A program made the position numbers and the translations under genes. From positions 182,821,112 through 182,885,111 of the forward strand of contig OY294069.1 in the NCBI GenBank assembly GCA_958510875.1: a stretch of 64,000 nt of DNA. Reading direction: 5' to 3'. Source of the stretch: Endomychus coccineus. Lineage: Eukaryota; Arthropoda; Insecta; Coleoptera; Endomychidae. The notes under the pieces are model-generated. The model searched no databases and was not told the origin of the DNA. It saw only the letters and a program-made list of their open reading frames with translations. Of this stretch, positions 15,401-27,400 are shown one piece after another (position 1 is the stretch's first letter; every line of letters begins with the position of its first letter).

Positions 15401-18400
15401 AGCAGACAAATTTGCAGTTTGCGATAGCTGTCATGCCCTCTTCCATTCTACAGAAGCTTGCACAGGCCTAGCTGCCTCAGAGGTACGTGCTGTTGTGATA
15501 CAGAAACGATCTCTCGTATTCTTTTGTGGAGAATGCCGGGAAGCATTCAAAAGTGCCCCAGCTCTTATAAGACAGATTCAGGATCTGAAGAAGGAGGTGG
15601 ATTCTCTGAAAAACGAATTGAATCTTTTGGCACAGCACAATCCAAACAATGATTCGGAACAGATCTACCATGAAGTTAATGAGCGGATTGTCCGTTCCAA
15701 AAACTTCATGATATATAACGCCATAGAATGCAACTCAAGGACCTTAGCTGATAGAATAGATGCAGACAAAAAGGTTGTTAAGGACGTGCTTCAATTATTA
15801 GATAATGGGGAAGAGCCCAAAAATATTAAGGTGCTGAGAGTCGGTCGACCGGGAAGGCCAAAGCCAAAACCGTTAAAAGTAGTTTGCTCAAACTCTGAAG
15901 TTGTAAGAACCGTTCTGAAAGCAAAAACCAAGCTTCTACGCTCCCCTTATAGAATCAGCGCAGATCAGACCAAAATCCAGCAAGAAAATTTGAAAACTGT
16001 ATTGAAAGAACTCAAAGAGAGGCAGGAGAAAGGTGAAGTTGATCTAATACTGAAATACCTTAATGGAACTCCCAAAGTATCTAAGAAACAGATCGAAAAA
16101 AACGCCTAACAACCCCTTTACAAGTATACTATCAGAACGTCAGAGGACTGCGTACAAAACTTACAGTGCTACTTAAAGCGATGTCCTGTTCTGTATATGA
16201 CATAATTATAATAACGGAAACTTGGCTACATGACAGCATCGGAGACTCAGAGCTACATTGTGGAGGTTACATCATATTTCGGATGGACAGAAGTATTTCA
16301 TCCAGCGAAAAATCGCGTGGTGGTGGTGTACTCATTGCCATTTGTTCGTGTATAATGTGTAGACGAATATCTTCTCATGTTAATTATATCGAAGAACAGT
16401 TTGTCTACTGCAATTATCAAAACCAAGATGTAATTATTGGAGCAGTGTACATTCCTCCTAAATCCTCGCCAGATGTGTACTCTGCCCATTGTTCAGCGGT
16501 GGAAAGTATTGTTGATAGTTATCCAGAGGTAAAATACTACATTTTTGGTGATTATAACCTACCTGATGCTACCTGGTCCAACGACAATAATGGAGTTATT
16601 GTCAATTGCCCTCTCAGCTCCCCCGCTACACATTTGGGTCAGTCTTTTGCATTTCTACACCTATACCAAGTCAACATGATACCAAATAATAGAAATGTGT
16701 TCCTAGATTTACTTTTTACCAACATTGAGGATACTGAAGTTTCTCAGGCATTAGATCCTCTCTTTCCAATCAGTTTTCACCATATCTCGTATAATTTTTG
16801 TATATGCTCCAATAATAGTGTCAATGTAAAAAACCTTGAGTTTGTTGAGTTTTACCATGATTTCAGAAACGCAGATTATAATGCTCTTAACAACTTTTTA
16901 GCCTCCACCGATTGGGAGGGAATTTTTGCTAAACAAGATTTAAACGAGATTACTATCAATTTTTATGAAGCACTGAATACAGGCATAGACAAGTTTGTTC
17001 CTTTGAAAAGATTCAAATCATCTAGTTTTCCTAAATACTTCAACACTGAACTCCGGCACTTAACAGTCCAGAAAAAAAGAGCACATAGAAGGTATAGATT
17101 ATCAGGTGAAGACCAAGACTATCTAATCTTTTCGGAATTGAGAGCTCACTGTAAATATCTTTCAGACATCTGCTACAATACTTACATTGTAAACACAGAT
17201 AACAGTTTAAGATCTGACCCTAAATTATTCTGGAAATATCTCAAGGATAAAAAAAACACACATAATTTGCCTCAAACTATGTTTTACGAAGACAAAATTA
17301 GTAATTCTGGTGATGAAACGGTGGATTTATTTGCCAAGTACTTCTCTACTGTGTATAGAAATTATGAAAATGTGCATGCTGTTAACCTAGATGAATCTTC
17401 CAGTGGCACTTGCATTAATTGCCCTGCACTCACCACAGAAACAATATTCAACAAGATTTCAAAACTTCCTAATAAATTAACGGTTGGTCCTGATGGAATA
17501 CCAAATATTGTTTTGAGCAGATGTGTCTGTACACTTGCGTCACCACTATTGAAATTATTCAACATGTCTCTTAAATTAGGTACGTTCCCTACTATCTGGA
17601 AAGAGAGCTATATATTGCCTATTCACAAAGCAGGTGATAAAGCCAATGTTATCAATTACCGAAGTGTTTGTATTCAGTCATCAATTCCAAAACTATTTGA
17701 TAGTCTAGTATATGATGAGTTGAGATGGGCATGCAAAGGGCTTTTATCTGTAAAACAACACGGTTTTTCCCAAGAAAAATCCACTTTAACTAACCTACTT
17801 AATTATCAGGCGTACATCCTACCTGCCTTGGAGAAAAAGTTACAGATTGATGCCATTTATACAGATTTCTCTAAGGCATTCGACAGAGTATGCCACAAAA
17901 TTTTGGTGTCTAAGCTATCCACTATGGGTTTCAATGCTAATTTAGTAAAATGGATTGAGAGCTTTCTGACTGATAGGAAACAGAAGGTCAAGTTAGGTAA
18001 CTACTGCTCGATTGAAATTGATGTCCTTTCAGGTGTTCCCCAGGGTTCTCACTGTGCACCATTGCTTTTTAATTTGTTCATTAACGACATTAGTAATATT
18101 TTTGAAAAATGCGAATGTTTATTATTTGCTGACGATTTAAAGTTGTTTTCAGTCATTCAGTCTGATCTTGATGTTGTCATGGTTCAGAAGGATCTAGACA
18201 ATTTAACAAGCTGGTGCAACAGAAATTGTTTATCTCTGAATGTGGAGAAATGTTGTTTTATTAGCTTTTTCAGGGGGATCAAAAAATTTGACACTTCTTA
18301 TAGTTTAAATGGCATTGATCTAAGAAATGTTTCTATGGTAAAAGATTTAGGGGTGCTGTTCGACCACCAGTTAAACTTTGTTGATCACATCAGGAATATT

Positions 18401-21400
18401 TCGATCAAGGCAGCTAAAATGTTTGGGTTTCTAAAGCGAAACAGTGAGAACTTCTCTATCACTGCCATAAAATGCATTTACTTTTCCATTGTTAGATCCC
18501 AGATGGAATATGCCTCTATTGTTTGGTCACCATTTTACAACATTCATATCGTTACCTTGGAGAGAATTCAACATAAATTCCTAAGATTTTGTGCGTTCAA
18601 ACTGAACTTGCCAATAATTGATCATGATTACAGCGCAATAAGTTCTACACTCAATATACCTACGCTTGAATGTCGTCGGCAGTACAGCTCCCTATGTTTT
18701 ATGTTTAAACTTGTTAATGGTTTAATATCATGTCCAGATTTATTAGCACTTATCAACTTCTGTATACCAAGTCGTTCGCTTCGGTTCAATCAAGCTTTTC
18801 ATATAAGATTTCACTCAACAAACTATGGTTTTCACTCTCCATTTGATAGAACCTTCAGATTGATTAACAGCTATGAAATAGACTTGTTCAGTGGCTCTTT
18901 AAGTGCTTTCAAAAATAAAATTAGGCATCTGTGATACTTATGTACATTATCTGTGATTGTACCTGCTGTTTGTTCTATTAACCTGTTACTGTGGATGTAC
19001 CTGCTGTTAGTTTTAAAAACCTGTTACTATTCTTTAGTTTGTATCATCCGATAGTTATATTTTAATCTATAAGCTATTATACTTACGAATTCTTATCTTG
19101 TATTGGGGTTTTCCCGTGTATTATTAAATAAATAAATAAATAAATAATTTAAATATTCGGAATAAGGGCCTTATTAGTCCTCCTATTTATCGATTAGCTA
19201 TATTCCATCGTGCCTTTTCATACAATATTTGCAAGTTTTACAATTCCCTTCCGGCCAATATCAAATCTTTAACTTCAACTTCATTCAAAACTATTTTAAA
19301 AATTCAAACTTTACAAAAACAAAATATTATTTAGATTATGATACCTCCCACTTCAAGTGTATGCAGTAGTGGTGTATATTCATAGTTCTGAACATTTTTT
19401 CTTTTCTTTTTGCTTGTTATTCTTATTGTTATTATTAATTAAATGACAAAAATTATTATTTTGATATATTATAGGTACATTTAATCAACTAATATGTAAC
19501 TAAATATAAACTCGAGGGATAGTGGAAGAACGACTTTGTCGAACTAATCCCTTTTTTTTCTCAGGTTTCTCTTATAATGTAAATTTGATGTATTTATGGA
19601 ATGCATATTTGAGAAAAAATAAATTTACTATTATTATTATTATTATTATTATTACTGAATACCTTTCGGCTACTAATGACGGTTAATTGGTGGCAAAAAG
19701 GTTCTCAGTACCTTAACAGTATGTTTGATAGATAAGAGTGATTATTTATAACTTATTATAATCTTACTAAAATTCTGCAAAAATGTCCATGAAAATAAAG
19801 AGAACTTGCATGGAATTATTTATCCATTGTAACACAAAATAAATATTTCTATATTAGTTAGTTTCTTTTTCAATGAGGGAATAATTTCTTTATTCACCAA
19901 CAATAATGATAAACCCTCATCGCTATAAATCATTTGGCTTCAAATAGTATCCGCCCATAATGTTATCTTAAATTTTCCACTTGAATATAAAATAGTTAAT
20001 ACGAATGCAGATATTGTGAATAACATCGGAATACCAACAATTCAATATTTATATCATAACACTTAATTTTCTTTTACGACACAATAGACTCTTTATGTTC
20101 AACTCGAGGTCATTATATCGTATAATATTCTCAAATTCAATAAATCTAGTGTTTATAATAATTGTTATTGGCAATATCTAAGAGTATACGATGCAATAAA
20201 GTGTCTCAACATTTCACATAAATTCAAATCTGAATTACTGTACAGGCTGCTTCTAAATTATCATTTATCAAAGAATCAATTCATGAAATCAGAAAGTAAT
20301 TCTCAAAATTACAATAATTTGAAATAGTTCTAATTTGGTACAGAATTTTGTTTCTATGCGAAACTTTTACCAATGTTCGTACCAAATGATACAACCCACT
20401 CTTATGCAAAATGATTTATAGTGCAGTGGTCTAAAACTGATGGTACATCGAGTAACCATAGGTTGCTGACTTCGAAATATTGCGATTTAGCAAAACTTAG
20501 CCCTTTCCACAAGACAGTATTTACTGAGATACCTTGTTATCTTGGATAGTAGACTTCCGCGGACAGCTAATCTTGAAAAATCTTGTCTTCCGGATGGATT
20601 CCGCGTCACAATAGCTCGACTTGATACCGACGTTTTGTTCTCTTACTTTTCTTTGTCGTTGTCGTGATCATAATTTGATTCCCAATTTCCTCAAAATATC
20701 CCATCCCATAAATTCACATTCATCCAAAAACATATTTAAACGCGCTAGTTTAGCTTTGATTCGGGAACGAATTAAGTATACTAGACGCGAGATCAATTTC
20801 ATCAATATAACCCTATTTTGCCTCCACCTTGAACTTTCAAATACCCTTTCAGCATCCGATTGGTTGGTTCTCGACCGAATTACCTATGATCAAGCCGATT
20901 AAATTCGTACCCTCAATTCCAAACGTCATATTCAAAAATTCAATAAACTTCTTGCCTCCCAACGCCCTCAGCACCAACCTTCAAGACCAACCCCTCTTGT
21001 AAATACTGTGGTTAATTTATCTTCACATACCCTTACTGAAGCTGAACAATCGGTTCTATCTAAAGGTCCTAATTTTGTTTTCTCCCCCCAAAATATTCCT
21101 ACGACATCCATTATTTCTGCTGTAGAAGCATCCCTACATAAAGTTCCCCATCTCGCAGCAGATGAAATTCGTTTCGAAACTGCTAAAATTCTTCGTCATT
21201 CCAAGATTCATAAATCAAATTGCCCTAAGCCTCTAATTCAAGCTCTCAATTCACTCAAATCAAATCCTGATTTGGCTATTTTGAGGACTGATAAAGGAAA
21301 CTCCACTGTTGTCATGAATCGTTCAGATTATGATAACAAAATCCTGCAACATCTGCAAACTAATTCCTATAAGCTCCTACCAAAATATCCCACCTCCTCT

Positions 21401-24400
21401 ATAGAACGTTCAACTTCACAAATTATTGGTCATTCTTCCCTTCCTGATTCAGATAAGAAATTTCTTATCCCCCATTGTTCAAAATGTCCCCGTTTATATG
21501 GTTTGCCTAAAATTCATAAACCCTCAGTTCCCCCGAGACCAATTGTCAGCACTATCGGATCTCCTACTTATAAACTCTCTCGATACCTGTCATCTATTCT
21601 CAAACCCCTTGTAGGTGATTCCAATAGTTTTATCCTAAATTCCTTTCATTTCGTTGAAAAACTTCAAACGTTGAAAGTTGACCCATGCGATTTGCTCGTC
21701 ATCTTCGACGTCGAATCACTGTTTACCAATGTTCCCATTCCAGACACCCTTTCCATAATTTCTCAATTGTTACCTGCCAAAAACATTTCAACGGACTTGC
21801 TACCGTTAATTGATTTTTGTCTATTCTTCACATATTTTGTATACGATGGCAAGTTCTACGAGCAGTCCTCGGGAGCTGCCATGGGTTCCCCACTTTCCCC
21901 GATCATAGCTAATATCTTCATGGAAGCTTTTGAACAAGATGCCATTGACTCATCTGTTCTCAAGCCGAAATGTTGGTTTAGATATATCGACGATACTTTC
22001 GTTATTTGGCAACATGGTCGCGAAAAGCTTCTTCCTTTCCTCAATCATTTAAATTCATTACATCCCAATATCCGTTTCACCATGGAAGTCGAATCGCAAG
22101 GTTCACTCCCGTTCCTGGATGTATTGGTTAGTCGACAGACTGACGGTACTTTAGGACATTCTGTGTATCGGAAACCCACCCATACCGATAGATACCTCAA
22201 TGGTCTTTCCCACCACCACCCTGCCCAAAAGCAATCTGTCATAAACTCCCTGGTCCACAGAGCTGTCAACCTATCTGAGCCTCAATCCTTAAAATCAGAA
22301 TTGAAACATCTACCATCTGCTCTATTATCAAACAATTTCTCCCATTACAACATTCAAAAAGCCATAAAGAAATACACTTCACCTAAAATTTCAGATCGAC
22401 CTGAGCCAGAAACCCTCCCACCTGCTTTATCCACGGCCTATCTTCCATATATTCAAAATATAACAGATCGAATTTCGAAAATCCTCAAAAAACATAATAT
22501 TTCTACCCGTTTTCCCACACTTACAAAATTATCTCAGTTTTACAAACCTATCAAAGATCCCCTTCCTCCTCTCCACTTAGAAGGTGTTTATAGCATTCCC
22601 TATTCTTGCGGTAAGGTCTACATTGGTGAAACAGGTCGTACAGTAGCTACTCGTGTGAAAGAACATGAGCGCTGTACAAGACTTCGTGACACCAGTAGTT
22701 CTGCACTTGCGGAACACAAGTTTAACACAAATCATCAAATCCTTTTTGAAGATACTAAAATCCTAGTCCGAGCCCCAAACTTCTATCAGCGAAAAATCCT
22801 TGAAGCTATAGAAATCCTAAAACATCCGAATAATCTGAACCGTGACTCAGGATATTACCTTCCCAACATTTGGAAACCCATCCTCGAAAATTCCACTTCG
22901 CACATGATCGCACAACGGCAGGGTCAGGTGCCGGAATAAAGGCAGTGAACTATGTAGCGTGAAGGATTTTCCCTACAATAAATACGGCTACAGAAAGCAG
23001 TAGAACCAGTTTCATTTCAAGCCTCAAGCCTGCCCTGAAGATGTCACCTGTAATGGTTGGCGAAACGTCGGCATCAAGTCGAGCTATTGTGACGCGGAAT
23101 CCATCCGGAAGACAAGATTTTTCAAGATACCTTGTTACTTTGTGAAGATTTACACTTACGACGACTTTAAGGTTTTTTCTCGTGCGCCAAATTTTTGTCA
23201 AGGTTTACTGCTCGTTGAGGGCTTCTGCTAGGACTCTTACTACAAAAGCGTATCACCGTGCTACCTATGAATGACCTCATCCCAGGGTATACTCAGTGGA
23301 GTAAGTAGCCAGAGGTCAATAGGGTAGACTGAAAAGTATTAGAATTGCAGGTTTTAATTGGAATCAATACTTGGTTACTTTTCGGCTACTTAAATGATGC
23401 TGCCTGTATATGAATAGCTTAGAACGTTACGAAATATAGGTATCGAATAAATGTTGATCCTTGCTTGAGGGGAGTTGAGTATCACTATATTTTCTGCCAC
23501 CAGCGAATGCGTTAATTTGTAAATGTGATGAAAACGGTTATTTACATAATTATTATGAATCTAGTAAAAGTTATTCTCTAATCGCAGATAGAGTGGAAAC
23601 AAAGAGCGTGTAGAAAGGTATGCTCGAACAAACAGAGCCTACCGAATAGACCAAAGTTTGCCCACTTTGTTACCCGCTGAAGTACGTACGCTTCGCACTA
23701 TAGATATAAGGGATGTAATCTGGTTATCATTCTTCCTGGCAACCTAGTGGCAGAATATGCATGAGACAACAGATGTGTCTCTTAGAATTCCCGCACCAGA
23801 ATCAAGCTATAAGAGTAGCTCCACTATTTATATGAAACTTTAGATATCTTTCCGTTTAGACGAGAACTGTCCTATTTCAAACGACATTCACGATAACGTC
23901 TTTACTTTTCAGACATTTAGCGTTTCATTCTGAAGGAATGAGAGACAATAAGTCACACTTACACAATAAGAATCTCTTTCCAAAATTGATGATTACATTT
24001 AGTCGAAGTAGAGTTACACCCTAATCATTTAATACTTGACATCTGTGAAATTTTAAATGAAAAATCAATTTACGTATTATTGTTAAGTGGAATGTTCATT
24101 ATTAAAAGGTAATTAGCTCAATTCTTCCTGGTTTGATCAAGTTATAGAGTAATATCTCCCCCAACTGTATAATAAATAAGCCGAGGGGATGTATTTTGTA
24201 CTGAGGTTGGAAGAACATACGTTGATTAGTGTAATTGATCGTCAGAGTTTCATAAGTTTAGCACCGATACTTCATGAGATAGTGAAATTTATGTCTTGTA
24301 TTGGATTCAATGCTGAAATTTGAATTTAATCGACCAATCTCATGCTCGAAAAACGATTTATGGAAACAATCTGCGCGACCAATTTCACAACTAACATCCA

Positions 24401-27400
24401 ATTATTACATGTTTTACTAATTATGTACTGGTCAACAATAAAGCTACATGATTATCCATAGTTTTGACAGTCTCAACCCTCGAATATTTAATGTCATATG
24501 AGTCTGGACATACGGGAGGCAATAAAATCACTGCAGTGGATTATTCATGTTCATGTAATTTATATAATTGCTCACCTGCAGTTTTGACCATTGGATTCTT
24601 CCAATACATCTTGAAGAATTCCTCCAAGCCAGTTTTGCACCATATATCAACTCGGTCTCGGTGAGCTGGTAAGTTCCTGTTGATGATAATTCTTTTTGGA
24701 CCTGCTCCCATCTGGTTGCATGAGCCGGACTTTTTGCCCTGCAATAAACGAATTAATATGTACAAGATTTCAAAAAAATTGACGTTTTATAACATAATAA
24801 GTTCAAATATACAAATACCAATGGATAAAGTAAATTTATTTATTACTTCCCTCACTATACGTAGTTGCTAGTATATAGTGTAAGGGAAGTCTTGTAATTG
24901 ATTATATCCTTATAGTTTGTATTGTTTATCTCACCTTTTATGTGTTCGACACGAAAGTATTACTATTCCAATGATTAAATTCTTCAGAATATACATACAT
25001 GTACATACCATATAATTATGAAATCATCTGTATAATATCATGACTCATGAGCATGATCCAAATGAAATGGATGAATATATCATGATATCCTCCGCCTAAG
25101 TAAAGATATATTAGAAAAATGTGTAGCGTTTTCAACGGTAAAGATGAAAGCTTACATACTCATATATTAAACATTTCTTTTTTCGTTTATTCGTTGTATC
25201 TCCCATTGGGATATACGGGAATTAATCAATTAAAGAGTTTTCATCGCATTACCTGGTGAAGTAGACGTGAGCTGATCAATTCAAGCTTGTGAATGAAATT
25301 CTTTCAAGTTCACTTTCAAGAAATTATCCACCTATAGCTCTAGATGGCTTGCTTGATTGAAGTTTTCTATCATTACTTAATACCCTGTACAGGGTGCCCC
25401 TTTAATCAAATAATTGATGCAAATTGACACGACAATTATCAATGCGCGTTAGGCTCTAATTGAATTCGTAGCTAATACTAAATTTTATCGCTATCCGCTT
25501 GAAGCATTTTATTTCGGAAATGAGAACAGTGAACATGTTCCGATTAAAGTCTAATTGTTCAAGTTAATTAATGGGCTCGTCTGCATTCCTCTTAGCGTCA
25601 GATATCTTTGTAGGACTCTTCATCTTATCTTTCTAATTTACCCATCGTCTTCATTCTGGGCTAAATTAAACGTTAATAGGATGGAAAAAGTAGCAGTTAC
25701 GCTGTAATTCAACTTCATTCTCAGAATATGTATGATTTTCCTTGACAAACTCGAAGAGTCACTTCAGAATTCTTGTATATATTACTTGAATTGTGACCGA
25801 AAGCGAAATGTTAACAAGTGTAAAGTTATGTAGTCCTCCTTATAGGAGTCAGAAATAAATTCAACATAGACAGGCAGAATCTTGAGCGAATTAGGAAACA
25901 AAAAATTTGGGATAAGTCGATAAACGAAAGTTGGAAAGTGGATAAACATATATGTAGCTGAAATTCATCTCCAGTTAGCTCAATGGCTAGCGTAAACTGT
26001 AAGAGATAAGGAGTTACAAAGTTGCCTCCTCTATGGTTCATTAATTATTCTCAACACATGTTTTGAACTATTCCTTTAATGTAGGGCAATTGAGTATCAG
26101 AATATTTCTTTCATTTCATAATTTTTCAACGGTTTCTCATTGCACATACACAAAGCCATGCATTATTTTTCTAAACTTTGAGAAGAAAACCTATAATGTT
26201 TGACGAACATCGTGTGAGTCAGCGGTGAAGAGTTCCACAACTTCGCTGTTCGTTAAAAAACTAAGTCTGTTAGAAAGAAGCACGGCAGGTCTCGAGTTTG
26301 ACAATGAAGGAGTGACTAGCTTAAGCTCATCAAATCCGCCTATCTAGAATCTCTCATGGTGATATAACATACGAGATTTCTGATGAACACCGACCATGGA
26401 AATATCTATAGAAAGGGGAGAGATCTCCCACCTTTCTACGATGTTCTAGAGAGGTCAAGGAATTCGTTTGTGTGACATTACCAATCTAACAAATGGCTCT
26501 CTCCTGGATAGGATCCAAAAGCTCCAGCGTATGTTTGGGAGCCAACTCCGAACATGTGAAAGTACTCCAGGGCATGTCGAATCTGGAGCTTTGTACATTA
26601 TGAGGAGCTGCTGGTATGTAAAGTAGCTCTTGACACGGTTTTCGCAATGGAGCTCATATGATCATCACATATAGTCGAGGAAATAAGGCAGAAAAAAAAC
26701 CAAAGTGAAAAAAAAAATCAGACGATGGGGTTTAAATAATTTTTTTTGAATCGATTCCGGAAGTCGTTTAGAAAATGGATGTTTTTGAATGCATTTTCAG
26801 GAGCTATAATGAAAAATATAATTAAAGTATACAAAATGTCCAAATATAGCCAAAATTTCTCACTCGAGGGTTTTTGGGGCCGCTGAACACTATTCCGGTG
26901 CCAAATTGAAGCCACGACGCACCTGGGGCTCAGGACATCCTGGTACTATCGTCGTCTTCAGAGAATTCTCAGAAATACCTTCTGCAAAGGAATGAAACCT
27001 GTTAGGGAGGTTCTCTTGACCATACGGGTCATGACCATTACACTCAATAGTCACCTGGTGCTGAGGATATTCTGATTTTCTAGGTCTTCTCTTGGTAGTT
27101 TCTTTAATATGCTCTGAAATAAAACCAAATTCGTCTCTTCGGGTATTTCGGATCGCATGATAACTTGTGTTCGGGCCAATCACCGAAGCATCTGGTGAAC
27201 AGATCTGTGATATCGACAACAAAGAATTCAAAAAATACCGTTTGCACTACAATGAACCTTGGTGGAATTTTTCTAATTAAAAAAAAACTAATAGTGAAAT
27301 ATTTTCTATTTTAATGGCAAAAATGATTTTAGTAACAATGTTTTTGTTACTAGTTATGCAAAAAAAGATAACTTTTAAAGAAAAAACAGTAACCATATCA

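Larger units (their letters stand above)
15298..19151 (+). mobile_element. Full-length two-ORF LINE nested in an older LINE, with 8 bp target duplication
   Basis: ATAATTTA occurs at 15298-15305 and 19144-19151 and flanks a 3,838 bp element (15306-19143). The element has a 60 bp 5' leader, ORF1 (15366-16109), ORF2 in the -1 frame (to 18934), a 3' UTR of about 190 bp and an (AAAT)n tail at 19123-19143. The repeat tail, apurinic-type endonuclease, reverse transcriptase without an RNase H, and PHD-finger ORF1 place it in the Jockey/CR1 superfamily. Both ORFs are free of stops, so it is young. Removing the element and one duplication restores the older LINE's reading across the site. Confidence 0.92.
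20527..23137 (+). mobile_element. Near-complete Penelope-like element with inverted ends and 13 bp target duplication
   Basis: AGATACCTTGTTA at 20527-20539 and 23125-23137 flanks the unit, giving an element of about 2,585 bp. Inside are 67 bp inverted terminal segments at 20571-20637 and 23061-23127, with two mismatches by eye. The left side carries 31 extra bases outside its arm (20540-20570). The arm plus extension matches the asymmetric end structure of the PLE at 39757-43075. The coding region lies between, with a hammerhead-like motif just downstream of the stop at 23035-23065. Confidence 0.85.

Noticed and set aside
15458..15671. Additional frames on both strands overlapping LINE ORF1
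   Set aside because: Shadow frames of ORF1. The zinc finger and coiled coil are only in the 15366-16109 frame.
25965..26035. A functional tRNA gene
   Set aside because: Only a D-arm-like segment is present. The B box and acceptor stem cannot be formed.
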